Positions 47,955 through 58,628 of a stretch of 64,000 bases of DNA are shown here, piece after piece. Under the pieces are notes generated by a model. It ran no database searches, was not told the DNA's origin, and saw only the letters and a program-made list of their open reading frames with translations. The translations under genes were made by a program, and so were the position numbers. The stretch covers positions 80,186,196 through 80,250,195 of the forward strand of contig CM046878.1 of assembly GCA_025667525.1 (NCBI GenBank), read 5' to 3'. The stretch's first letter is position 1. The number at the start of each line of letters is the position of its first letter. Origin of the DNA: Glebionis coronaria (lineage: Eukaryota > Streptophyta > Magnoliopsida > Asterales > Asteraceae).

Positions 47955-50836
47955 TGTAACACCCGTGAAAGTGCCGTAAGATGCTAAGTTATTGTCTCAA
48001 GAGTTGTTCAGTATGAGCATCTCTCTTAAGTTGTGGCTCACTTGTGGATGTGATATCCCGAGCCCAATGTCATTTATTTAATCCTATTTTACGTATATTT
48101 TTGAAATTTTTAAGAATTTTTATCGTGGATCTATTTGACGGTTTAAGTTGAAACCGACGTTTACGGTCGTAATTTAACGATTGACGATTTAAGAAGAACC
48201 GATAACGACTATGATACCGACGGATGCCCAAAGCTTACATTTTATTATCGATTGATCGATATTTGAGTTTTTCGAGATTTTTACTTTATTACGTGTTAAG
48301 TCGAGTCGGAACCATATGTATATTCGTTTTGTGTGCGTTTAAACCATTTAAAAGAATTTTGAGGTAGCCGGGACGAAACCCGACTCTCGTAAATTTATAA
48401 AAACTTACTAGGTACCATTTTTGCCTTTTTAAAAAGTTATCTTACAACTATGGCCAAAAGAAAACTAATATTACACTTCCTACCCTCCCTACCCTATAAA
48501 AGGAAAATTTTACACACACACCTCATTATTTTCATTTCAAAAATTTCTTTCTTCTCTCTTTTTCTCTCTAGGCCGCCGGCCACCCTAACCACCATCACCA
48601 CCACCATCATTTTTTTTTAGGTTTTTGACAAATCTAATCAAAGACCACCTTTTCTTTTATCATTGTAAGTCTTTTCATCCATTAAAAACACACATGCAAC
48701 AACTTGATTTTTCCAAGAATCAATGATTTTTCAAAAATACGTTTTGATCTAATTAAATCATGAATTTGTTTAATTGGTGTATTGATAATGCTAGATAATT
48801 AATTAAACAAGATGGGTTTTATGTTATGGGTTCTCCACAGCCCCTAAAAGCCACGAATTTTTGGGGTTTTGGGGTGTGTTCAAGGTGTTTGATGAAATGT
48901 CATGGGTTTGTGTTTATAAGGGTGTTTTAGGTGTGTTTGAATGGGTTAAACACATTGCATGTTTGTTTTATGATTTTAGTTTTATGAGGTTGATGATCAA
49001 TAGGGGTTTAGGACTGAAAATAATGTTTGGTTGTGATTAGGGATGCTTAGGATGATGTCTAGTGATGACAAATGGGTTTGAAAACGAGCGTTAGTGTGAT
49101 TTTGGTATGGTTGATTTTGGGCAGAAAGTTTAAGGCATTTTTGTAAACATTATTTTTAAAACAGGTCTTGTGGATAGGATAGAATTATATATCATCTTCT
49201 TAGCTTCGATTTGGTATAAGGTAGAGCTTACGACTCCTAACGAGTCAAAAGTTACGACGTTTTGAAATTCGTGTACCGGGAGATGAAAACCGTCATAATC
49301 CGAAATTATGCTTGGTTTAGGTCAAATCCCGGGGACTATAAGTATAGTTTGGTAAATGGTCAAGGGCTGAATTTTGGTGTCAAACCTGCATATTTGAGTC
49401 TATTATAGGACTTAGGTGTCAAATGGGTCAATGGAGTATTTTAAACGGGTCAAATGAGTTCGAATTGGTCAAAGTACAATTTCAGTCCGAAAAACGTAGT
49501 TTTTGGAAAAGTGTTGAGTAATGAGTCGTAGAAGTAAAAACTTTTGTTGGGATTAAATATGTGTTTTCTACAGGTCTTATAGTATTTTTGAGAATTTTGT
49601 AAAATTTTTATAACAAGGGTAAAGTCTAGTAAAACAACCCATACTTTTGGTAAGTATCAGCGAAGTCGTGAAATGGATAGTAACTTTAATTACGTAGGTA
49701 AATGGTATAGGTCTAGTAACAACTACTTGTTTGATTTTGGCGTGAGTTTTCATAAGCATTGAGTGTGTTTGCATTTGCGTGTGTTTAGTACAATAATGTA
49801 CGCGGAGTATTGATTTGGTTTACGTACCTTGATTTTTAGGTCAAGTGTTTGATTTTCCCGGGCATCCACGTCGTCGGTGACATTTCTCGTTACGTCTTCG
49901 CTAGAACCACTACTACTACGCAAGGTGAGTCTATAGCCTCGCTCTTTACTTTATTCAAATGTTTTTAACCCGCGAGGGGGATACATGCTAATTTAAATGA
50001 AAATGAACATAAGTCTTGATTGATTGTTGGACCCGAATGTTGCCTCGAAATTGTGTTGAGTACCTAGTTGCAAAAGTCCCTAAATTCATGAACTATTAAC
50101 TATTGTCTTGCCCTCGAGAAGGGGGAAATAGCCGCTTATACAATTTGTAGTACTACGGGGCTAACGACCCAATGCTAGCCGAGAAGCTGTACGTTGAGTA
50201 AGTTCTGCGGTAGATTATCTTGTATGAGAGATAAGGTATAATTGCAACTGATGCCTTTAGAAGGGGCACTGGTTTCATCTGAATCACGCCGGTAATTATT
50301 ACGCGGGTGATTGAGTTAACGGATTAGTGTCATGAGCTTAAACACAATTGTCATATCCTTGAGTAATAGATTGTGAGTACGACAATGCTATTGAATGATC
50401 ATGATTGGTTTTTAATACTTATGTTCAACTTATGATTTGATAAACCTATAGATTCGCTCAACCTTTGTGTTGACGATTTTAAGCATGTGTTTCAGGTAAC
50501 CAAGATTAATAGCAGCGGAGCATGCGAGGATGGAAGTTGTGGTGGCTTGGCGGTCTACTTTGTTTTCCTCCCTTTTTGCACTTAAAAATTTTATACTATG
50601 TCATGTGAATGAAAATGTATTTTTGGGTTGAGATTCAGTGGGGACCTAAACGCAAACTCTGTATTGTATTCTTTTGGGGTTTGGAAAACAGTAGACATGT
50701 ACATTTTAACTATGTTTAAATAATGTCAAGACTTTTACGTCTTTTGAGTCGTTTGATATATCTTGTGTGCGATGATAACTGTGTAGCACCCAAATGTTGT
50801 AGTTCCGCTGCGCATAGCATTTGTGGGGGTGTTACA
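47955..50836 (+). repeat. 3' LTR of the LARD
   Basis: 2,882 bp copy of 39593-42472 with about a dozen substitutions or one-base length changes seen by eye. Ends TGTTACA against AGATT. Confidence 0.95.
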
Positions 50837-51034
50837 AGATTAAACCCAGATTTTTACCAAATGACCCAAAAAGTTTTGTGATTTCAACAATAATAAGTAA
50901 AAACTAATACATATCCACTAATCCCAATCACAAAAATACCAAAAACTCCAAGAATCAAGATGATCTTCTTAAATAACACTAATACAATCAAAAACTAAAA
51001 AACCACACAAATCATTACCTTAAATCACCCCATA
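50837..51034 (-). other. Start of the copia leader, cut off from gag by the LARD
   Basis: 198 bp between the LARD and the PBS. This is the leader's PBS-proximal part; the other part, with the tandem array, resumes at 39592. Non-coding. Confidence 0.75.
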
Positions 51035-51047
51035 GCTCTTGATACCA
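51035..51047 (-). other. Primer-binding site of the copia element
   Basis: Minus-strand TGGTATCAAGAGC, two bases from the LTR end; the initiator tRNA-Met site with a one-base insertion. Confidence 0.88.
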
Positions 51048-51049
51048 AA

Positions 51050-51369
51050 TGTAGAATCTTGATAACCTATGAATCTATGATGGGGTTGATGATTTCTAGA
51101 GAGAGAAACTTAGAGAGAGAAAGTGAGAGAAAACTATGTGTAATTTTATTAAGTGGAAATGAGAAACATTCAACAACCAACCCCTTTCCAAGGAGGAAAG
51201 GGGTATTTATACTTCCAAGCAACATTGGGCTTGGGCCGGTCCATGACAAGCCCATGGACCGGTTCTTACTTAACTTAATAAGCAACTATTATCTACGAGC
51301 TATTACAATCATTAATAATATTGTGGAGTGACCGATACTTCTAATATACGTAAAAACGTATTTCTAACA
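51050..51369 (-). repeat. 5' LTR of the SIRE-like copia element
   Basis: 320 bp, paired with 22228-22547. Ends at 51369 against ATGAA (51370-51374), the target duplication within Athila gag. Confidence 0.95.
51204..51211 (-). promoter_or_regulatory. Copia LTR TATA box
   Basis: TATAAATA in AAGTATAAATACCCC on the minus strand, about 160 bp into the 5' LTR; also kept in the 3' LTR (22382-22389). Confidence 0.65.
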
Positions 51370-52135
51370 ATGAAGTATAAGAAACATTGGCCCTCGGGTT
51401 ATTCCTTGAAGATGCGGATAAATCCCAATTTTTGTGGTGAGTGGTCATGTTCTCTATAAGCTCTCTACACTCCTCAGGTCTTCTCTTCATGAATGTACTA
51501 CCGGCGGCAGCATTAATCGTATCACGATCACGAAAAGTTAAACCATTGTAGAAAGTATCAATAAAAGTGACGGGGAGCATATTATGGTTCAGACAACGGT
51601 CGGTCAAGACATTATAACGTTCCCAAGCATCGAAAAGCGACTCATCAGGTTCTTGAGTGAAACCACTGATTTGATTGCGAAGACTAGTGACCATGGATGG
51701 TGGAAAGTAGCGCGACAAAATTTTTTGAGTCTTTTCGTCCTATGTAAGAATTGAATTTTTGGGAAGACGATCAAACCATTTTTCGGCATGGTGGCATAAA
51801 GTGTGTGGAAAAAGATGAAGGCGAAGAAAATCTATGGAAACACCGGGCAATTTCATGCTTTGAGTGACGGATATGAATTTATCAAGGTGTTTGTTGGCAT
51901 CATCATCCGGTAATCCGTGAAATGGACAAGTGTTTTGAACTTGCTGGATCATGTGATGCTTCAACGAAAATTCAGGAGCCGTGATTTGCATTGGCGTAAT
52001 CGGTCCTCTACGTCCGTTCATTTTCGGTTGACAAAGCTCCTCCATCGTGCGAAGGTCGGGTTGAGGGCCATGGTTGTTATTATTATTCAAATTGTGGTGA
52101 GGTGGGTTGTTATTATTATTATGCACACCGGCCAT
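51370..52135 (-). pseudogene. Athila gag, N-terminal half
   Basis: Starts at ATG 52135 with MAGVHNNNNNPPHH, an Asn-rich head common in this lineage. The capsid region follows (KLPGVSIDFLRLHLFPHTL, CHHAEKWFDRLP, RYFPPSMVTSLRNQI, FDAWERYNVLTDRC, FYNGL). A TAG at 51740-51742 interrupts the frame where the second Athila element has TGG (Trp), a G-to-A change. The gene is then cut at 51370 by the copia insertion and continues in frame at 22222. Its N-terminal 140 residues differ much more from the second Athila copy than the pol does. Confidence 0.85.
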
Positions 52136-52372
52136 ATCTAAGTCTCTTGAGTCTCGGGCTCAGAATAAGACGTAGATCGAGTACGCATACACTAAAAATG
52201 AAATACAATATTTTTTGGTTTTTTTTTATCTTTTTTATCTTTTTGGATTTTTTGAAAATTTTATATTTTTTATGATTTTTGAAAATTTTTGTGCTTGAAA
52301 ATAACGTTCCCAAAAGAAGGGATCCCAAAATCCAATTTTTCTTACTAAAAACCGTTAATCTTTACGAAAAGA
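52136..52372 (-). other. Athila 5' leader
   Basis: About 240 bp between PBS and gag, with long A/T runs (plus strand TTTTTTGGTTTTTTTTTATC). Nothing coding. Confidence 0.6.
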
Positions 52373-52388
52373 GCCGACAGCGGCGCCA
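52373..52388 (-). other. Athila primer-binding site (tRNA-Asp type)
   Basis: Minus-strand TGGCGCCGCTGTCGGC, two bases from the LTR end. It resembles TGGCGCCGTTGCCGG, the tRNA-Asp-complementary site of Athila elements. The second element has TGGCGCCGCTGCCGGC. Confidence 0.88.
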
Positions 52389-52390
52389 TT

Positions 52391-54471
52391 TAATATGATG
52401 GTTATTGCTTAGTATATGTGTACTCAATCATTCTCGGTATCTAATCGAACTGATCACGGTTTAGGGTGGAATTGTTGGTGTTGGTCACTAAAAGCGGGAG
52501 CTTGATTTTCTAAGTCTACAAATAGCATAAATGTAAAAGCTATTAAAAATAATGAAGAATGTCTAACCTTGATTGCTTTTCAAGAGTGAATGCTGCAGAG
52601 TAGAACTTAGTGAAAATGACTAAAGGTGATTATCTATCTTAAAATAAAAGTGAAAATGAAAATGTCGATGATTAAAAATGAAAGCTTTAAAAGTTAAACT
52701 AAAAATTAAGATTTAAAAATAAATGACGAAAATTTAAAACTTTTAGAAGTAAACTTGAAATTTAAAACTTATTAGAAACGTAAACTTTATGAAAATTAAG
52801 CTAAGCTAAGATAAAACAAGTGAAATAATACATAAGAAAATTGGCGGGTAAAATTAAAGTTTGAAAATAATTCGAAAAACAAGAACTGAACATAAGTCGA
52901 GATATGAAAGTCTGGATCTAATTCGGAATACGTGCTCTTGATTTAATTCGGAATATGCTAATCCAACACCTAAGTCGGAATCCTCATCACATTCCTAATC
53001 CGGAATATAACTTTCTTCACTTAGTTCAGAATAGCCAATCCCAAATCTTATTCGGAATCTACAATCCAAAAGTAATTCGGGAAACAGAACTTTGAACCTA
53101 ATTCGGGATCCACGAACTCCACTTAATTCGGAATATATGATTATGATGTAATTCGGAATACAGGGTTAGTATGTAATCCGGAATTTGAGTCCCCCAACTA
53201 ATTCGGAATAATTGGTTTAAGACTCAATTCAGAATCCTGATTAAAGACTTAATCCGGAATCCTAATATGCAGCACCTAATTCGGAATCACCACTCTTCAC
53301 ACAATTCGGGAAAAGTATTTAGCACACAATTCGAAAAATGGAGTTTCACAAGTAATCCAGAATGAGTATTTCTGATGTAATTCGGAATACAGAGTCTTAC
53401 ACTTAATTCGGGAAAGAAATAAATTTGCAAGTAAGTCGGGATATTGGGGTTTTGCACATAAGTCTGAATATTAGGGTTTTCAACACAGTTCGGGAAAAGA
53501 GGGTTTTAAAGTTCCGAATTAAGCTAAAATAAGCAAAAATCAAATAAGCACTTACCAAAACTTTTACCAAATCAATTTTTAGAAAAGGCTAATAAGACAC
53601 AATTTAAAAACTTTTAAAAACACTAAATAAGCAAAAATTTAAAATCAACTTTTTATAAAAATATTAAACTACCAAAATCAACTTATTTAAAAACTAATGA
53701 ATAAAAAGATTAAGCAATAAGCACGATAATCTAAAAACTTTAAACACACCAACTCAATAAACACAATCCAATAAGCCAACCAATCACACAATCAAAAAGA
53801 TGAAATCAACTACATGATTAATTAAGCAAAACAATAGATTATGATTAAGAAAGGTAGAATGAGAAGTTATTAAAAAGCTTGATTATATTAAAGATTAAGA
53901 TCAAAGATTACAAGATTAAGATGAAGGTTTGCTAAGCTTGAAAGAAAAACTAGAGAGAAAAAATAAAACACAAACTAATTTACCTACTAAAATTAAAGAC
54001 TAACAATAATGACTAACTCTTCTAATGACTATTTAGAAAACTATATATAGGGGAAATGGAAGGTGTTTGTTTCTTCCTCTTTTCTTCTTGTCTTCTCGTC
54101 TTTCTCGACTTTGTCTCGGGATTAGTCGAATGATAACTTGAACTCGTCTTCTAATTTTCTTCTTTTAGTAGAATTGGTTCTTCGACTTCGTTAAACTTCC
54201 GTCTTTAGACTTTTTCTTCGATAAATCTTCAGAATAGGCCTTTGACTTCCGTTCTTCTTGCACTTTTGATCTTTTGACTTCATCTTTTGTCTTTTTCTTC
54301 GATAAAATCCCGTGAAAGCCCGTGTTTTCTTCCTTTTTCATATTTTTGTCCTGAAACACAATAAAAACACAAACCACGCATAATTCCGACTTTTACGACA
54401 TAAAATACACGTTTTGGTCTTGTTATTATTAGAAATAAGTGATAAAAGGATAAGTGTTTTCACACTTATTA
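52391..54471 (-). repeat. 5' LTR of the first Athila element
   Basis: 2,081 bp, paired with 13275-15355. Ends at 54471 against TTGTA. About nine differences were seen in the first 350 bp, so divergence is a few percent. It carries the same array of ATTCGGA-type motifs. Confidence 0.93.
54042..54049 (-). promoter_or_regulatory. Athila LTR TATA box
   Basis: TATATATA within CCCCTATATATAGTT on the minus strand, about 425 bp into the LTR. The 3' LTR has a shorter CTATATAG at about 14929-14936. Confidence 0.6.
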
Positions 54472-54476
54472 TTGTA

Positions 54477-55908
54477 CATTCTCATTTCAGCCATGTATCT
54501 TGTAATAGGAGTTCTTGGAGGTATTTGCCTAGCTGAAGACCCATATACTTCTCATGATTTGAACTCACTACAGTAGTCTTGCCAAGCATCTTCATCATCT
54601 ATTTTATGTTGCTCATCAGCAGCACACTTAGCTTTTTGTTCAGCCTCTGTTCTTAAAACCTGCTCCAAAGCCTGTCTGTCCATTTCCTCAAGATGCTCCT
54701 ATACATAGGTTATTCAATTATATGTTAAGTTCAATTTTAGTTAATTACATGGTGATTGTTAAATGGCATGAGGTTTACCTCTAGAGTTAAACTTGTTCCA
54801 GAATTCAGTTGCTGCCTTTTTCCGTTTGTCCTTTTTGGCTTGAGGATGCTTCTTGGGTGTAGTTGGAGGCCTCTTTTAACCAAATGGGATACTCTTAGAT
54901 GTAGAAGGTTGTTTCTACAAGATTGGAGTTGTATCATTGGCTACAGAAGCTGGCATAACAGGGTCAACCATGTGTACTGGCTTTTCCTGTGTTGTCTGGA
55001 TACCACTTACATCCCTTTCATGTGTTGTCTCAGTTTGTTGTTCATAAGGAACATCATAGAAGTTCTTTGGTTTAGGTCTTGGGGCATTCTTGCAATTTTT
55101 TTAGTTGTGGCCATCCTCCCAGGACCTATGGCAATGCATCACTCTACCCATCCTACTAATTTCATTGTCATATTCTGAAGGATGCTTTATCCTTCATTTC
55201 CTTGGTCTGCCTAGGCATTTTTCTTTCTTGAGGTGGTAATGGTTTTTCAAGGTTTGTTCTCTTTCATAAACTAGTACCAGGGACTGGTCTAATTGAGTGT
55301 TTATAACAGTCAATCCATTTGGACTTGGAATACCATTCATTAACACCTGCTTCTAGCTTCATACCTAGGTGTGCATAAGCAGCCACAAAATGAACACAAG
55401 GAATACATGTAAGCTCCCACATTCTGCATCCACAAAGTTTTTTTCTACATTCACACCATACCCATGGTCATCTCTTCTAACCTCAACTTCTTGGTACCCA
55501 CTAGCAAACACACCTAGTTCCTGTTAAAGTGAAAGAATTCACCATTATAAATGGAAAACTAAGCATCAGACTCAATTTGTTGTTACAGTTTTAGTTAGTG
55601 TACGTTTAACTATATGAAGGGCTATCATCTTCATAGAAAATGGTGCAATTGCATCTGTGTGCTCAACAACTTTCTTGTTAAGGACCCAAATCCTTTGCAT
55701 TATGTATATCCTGATGTCTTCTAACATGTTAATTATGGGTTTTCCTCTAGCCAAAAGTATCCTAGAGTTATAACTCTCAGACATACCATTCTTAAATGCT
55801 GCACAACATCTGTTGTTGATACAAAAGTTGGATGGACCTTGCTTGACCTGAATTAGGCTTAATTTGGGTGTAGGAGGCCCTGGATCTTGCACCAAGTGAA
55901 TGTATTGA
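54477..55908 (-). pseudogene. MULE (MURA-like) transposase, C-terminal half
   Basis: Read on the minus strand from 55908: FKNGMSESYNSRILLARGKP and MLEDIRIYIMQR (the conserved block after the catalytic domain); FASGYQEVEVRRDDHGYGVN; a SWIM zinc finger spread over two frames (CGCRMWELT, IPCVHFVAAYAH); WYSKSKWIDCYKHSI; a zinc-knuckle-like CHRSWEDGHN; then a basic Pro-rich tail toward 54477, joining the tail at 12960-13269. Transposase cuts the element at its TIRs. Several frameshifts and stops break it, and the catalytic part should lie beyond 55908 but is cut off by an LTR fragment. Family certain by motif order; autonomous activity lost. Confidence 0.75.
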
Positions 55909-56391
55909 TGAGATCCTACACACTAAACAATACGCTATTAGGTTTACTGTGGGAAAGTATCCCACGATTAGACACCAGCATGAGAGTAAGTAATTGGTTT
56001 AGGTTCAATAATTAGTGAGATGTGGGAATGAATGTGATCGTACCTTTGTGGAACCCTTGGGGGTTCCTTATATAGGCGGTAAAGTCCTAGTGGGCTTTAC
56101 CGAATCTTCGGCCCCAAGTAAAATATAACTACTATAATTAGTTGATTGTTATCTTCTAATTATAGTTAGTGTATATCCTTTACTTTGGGGAGAATCACAA
56201 TCCTAATTAGGTTGTGATTTTGTCTAACCCTTTACCAGAAGTACCGGGCCGTGGGCCGCACATGACATATGAGGCCACTGTTCATCCGAAGCCATAAGTC
56301 CAGATGACATTATTCTAACCCAATCGTGATGGACTAGATACGGGTAGTACCCGTGGGCCGGGTCCATAACCCGGATGGGGACTATACGTCA
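55909..56391 (-). mobile_element. LTR fragment of an unidentified retrotransposon
   Basis: Plus-strand TGATGAGATCC...TATACGTCA with a minus-strand TATA (CTATATAAGG, about 56073-56082) and directly right of it a purine tract (minus GACTGGGGGGACATTA). This is the layout of a 3' LTR on the minus strand. No partner LTR, no TSD and little interior remain. Exact ends are uncertain. It interrupts the MULE transposase. Confidence 0.5.
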
Positions 56392-56909
56392 TAATGTCCC
56401 CCCAGTCTATTTGTTACAGCCGCAGGCGTAACCTCTAGACTAACCATTGCTTCCTCAGTCGTACTGAAAAAACTCATAACACTTGCTATTTTGCCGGGAC
56501 AACACTGATAACTGGTTTTTACCTAGTTAAGAAAATTATCGTTCTAGTGGTCTAATCGAATTGAAAAATGGTTTTATGTGTGACTCTGATGTCTTTGGTG
56601 AAACAAAAGTGTGTCATTGTAGTATATTAAAAATGTGCAAAGACGTAAAAGTAAATGACTTAAAAGTAAAAAGGCGTTAAAAATAAAATGACGTGTTAAC
56701 GTAAATCTAAATCTAATTAAAATAAAGGGGTGCAATATTAAAACTTTGAAAAGTAAATGACGATAAATTAAAAGCGTGACGAGAATTAAAATCGACAAGG
56801 TATTAAAATGAGAACGTATAAATTAAACAAGACAAGGTATAAAAATAAACCCAATCGGAATATATTCCGATAAGACTCACCATCGAAATAACCAAAACCC
56901 CCTGATCGA
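56392..56909. other. PPT remnant and AT-rich spacer
   Basis: 56392-56405 is the purine tract of the LTR fragment. From about 56540 the sequence (TCTAATCGAATTG, then many AAAAGTAAA and TTAAAA units) resembles the U5-side composition of the first Athila LTR in plus orientation. It may be a degraded antisense Athila LTR. No gene. Confidence 0.35.
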
Positions 56910-57368
56910 TGATAGGTGTGAAAACACCCATCCTTTTACCACTTATTTCTGGCTAAACAAGACCAAGACACGTATTTAATATCATTTGTTTGGAATTATG
57001 CGTGGTTTTTGTGTTTATTGTGTTTTCAGAGTCAACCGGATGAATATTGAAGAAAACATGGGATTGCACGGGTTTTATCGAAGAAAAAGACTCAAGACGA
57101 AGTCTATTGTCCAAGAGATGCAAAAGATTTGAAGTCATTGTGCCTATTTAAAGATTTATCGAAGAATAGAGCCAAGGATGGAAGATTCATATATGTCGAA
57201 GAACTCGAGTCTATTAAACAAAAGATTATAAGACGAGTTGGAATTATTCACCGACACTTCTAAAAATTCAAAGTCGGAAACGTTTATTTAAAGAAGCGTG
57301 AAAACTAAAGAAGAAAGAAGAAAAGAAGCCCGATACCAAAGCCCATTCACAAGCCCATACCACACGCC

Positions 57369-57376
57369 TATATATA
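57369..57376 (+). promoter_or_regulatory. Second Athila LTR TATA box
   Basis: TATATATA in CGCCTATATATAGGACC, about 460 bp into the LTR, with CTTAGTTAGTCTTAG and CT-rich leader-like sequence after it. Confidence 0.65.
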
Positions 57377-57954
57377 GGACCTTGCTTCACAAAAATTGCA
57401 CTTAGTTAGTCTTAGTTTTAGTTTTTCATTTCTCTAGTTTTAGAGAGAGAAAGTTCCAAACATTCTCTCACTAAACTTCTTCTTTGTTTTCATCTTTCAA
57501 ATTTAAGCTTTCTTTAATCTTTGTGCTTTAGATTTCATCAATCTTATTCAAGTTAAGCTTTTAAGTTCTTTAATCTTCTTCTTCATTTCTTGGTTTCACT
57601 TTGCTTTTGATCCGAAATCCATAATCCATACGGATTAATTTCGTTTGGTGTTTAAAGATTGAAAGGGTAGTCTTTTACTCCTAGTTAAGCTCTTACGTGT
57701 ATAGGTTATAAGCTCTTAATGCTTAGTAGCTTATTTCAAGTGTAGCTTATTACTTTTCGGATTTCACAAGGGTTTTAATCATTTTTAAGCTTCGTTTATA
57801 AAGTTTATGATCACATGTTTTTAAAAGTTGTCAAATTTTAGCTTTTTGAGAAGTTTAAGTCCTTGTTAAGATAGCTTATTGTATGTGCTTATCCAAGTTT
57901 CAGCTTATTATCATTCTCGGATTGATTTTGTTTCCATCGCAATATAAGGGTTTA

Positions 57955-58350
57955 TACATAGTCCGACGGTTTTCTGATTTGTATCGCAATAACCCAGGTG
58001 TGGGTTCTACTTTGCGATAGGGTAGTAATTCCCCCTTTATTCCGATCTGGATTGCGATCGCTTATTGCGATCGCACATTCCGACGGGACTAAGGTCCTTT
58101 TTAAGTCGAAAATCTGGCCAATTTTTATTTACAACATTCCGATCTAGAACTTTCCGATAGCTACATTCCGACCGACTTCATTCCGACAGCCATCATTGCG
58201 ACAGCTTTGTTTTTGAATATTCCGATGGTGACTAACATGAACATTCCGATGGACTTTACCTCGACATTCCGATGGATCGTTTTTGTTACATTCCGATGCT
58301 GTTGACTTTAATGCATTCCGATAGAAATAATTTTCCATATTCCGATAGGA
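57955..58350. repeat. Irregular array of about 14 ATTCCGA motifs
   Basis: ATTCCGATGG, ATTCCGACAGC, ATTCCGATAG and variants recur every 20-35 bp near the LTR's 3' end. Same sense-strand core as the first Athila LTR array, but the bases after the core differ. Confidence 0.75.
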
Positions 58351-58628
58351 CAAGCTTTTAAGTATTAATTCAATTAGGTTTTCAAAGAATTCGTCTAATC
58401 TTTTCTTTACGTTTTCAAGCATTCAGTTTTAACATGTCAATCTAGTTTAATCTTTTAAAATCTTAAATTTTACTCTTCGATACTTACTTATATGTCATTA
58501 GTTCAAAATAGATAAACAAACCAACACCTTTTTATTAACCCAGAACAAATCATTCCACTTAGAGCCGTGATCAATTCGAGGAGATACCGAGAACTAAATC
58601 CGAACCCAATGCAAATCTGTGTATTAAA

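Larger units (their letters stand above)
39593..50836 (+). mobile_element. Non-autonomous Tekay-like gypsy element (LARD)
   Basis: 11.2 kb with 2.88-kb LTRs beginning TGTAACACCC and ending GGTGTTACA, AGATT target duplications, tRNA-iMet PBS three bases after the LTR and a PPT AAGGAGGGGAGGA. LTR ends, PBS and PPT match the Tekay/Del chromovirus style. The 5.5-kb interior has no long ORF. It keeps only a gag-like start (ATGGCTCCG, 42579) and a remnant of the pol end (about 47798-47880). About a dozen differences between LTRs (roughly 0.4% by eye) make it the youngest insertion here. It was presumably moved by proteins of an autonomous relative. Confidence 0.93.
22228..51369 (-). mobile_element. 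Very large SIRE-like Ty1/copia element with extra ORF
   Basis: 320-bp LTRs (22228-22547, 51050-51369) differ at about three sites. Exact ATGAA duplications lie at 22223-22227 and 51370-51374. A tRNA-iMet-type PBS (TGGTATCAAGAGC) and a PPT with GGGGGAGA fix the minus orientation. Without the LARD at 39593-50836 it is about 17.9 kb, unusually long for copia, with short LTRs. Order: LTR, PBS, leader with tandem repeats, gag, protease, integrase, RT, RNase H, 2-kb spacer with tandem repeats, an extra ORF of about 1,300 codons, 2.3-kb 3' region, LTR. Integrase before RT proves copia. RT motifs such as QIYVDDIIF and [15 protein letters not shown] are SIRE-like. It sits in gag of the Athila element. 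Confidence 0.92.
13275..54471 (-). mobile_element. Athila-type Ty3/gypsy element carrying nested insertions
   Basis: Two 2,081-bp LTRs (13275-15355, 52391-54471), exact TTGTA target duplications, a PBS complementary to tRNA-Asp (TGGCGCCGCTGTCGGC) and a gag-pol with Athila-typical sequence define the element. Without the 29-kb copia insertion and its TSD it would be about 12 kb. Gene order on the minus strand is gag, protease, RT, RNase H, integrase. That order and the PBS place it in Ty3/gypsy, Athila lineage. No env-like ORF follows pol. Coding capacity is lost through one stop in gag, at least six one-base frameshifts and the copia insertion. By eye the LTRs differ by a few percent, so it is the oldest of the three nested LTR elements. 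Confidence 0.92.
56910..58626 (+). repeat. 5' LTR of the second Athila element
   Basis: About 1,717 bp. Start set by alignment of TGATAGGTGTGAAAACAC with the first Athila LTR start (TAATAAGTGTGAAAACAC). End (GTGTATTA) fixed by the PBS, two bases on. Shares TTATGCGTGGTTT, the GGTTTTATCGAAGAAAAAGAC block and the end region with the first LTR; the middle is different. Confidence 0.8.
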
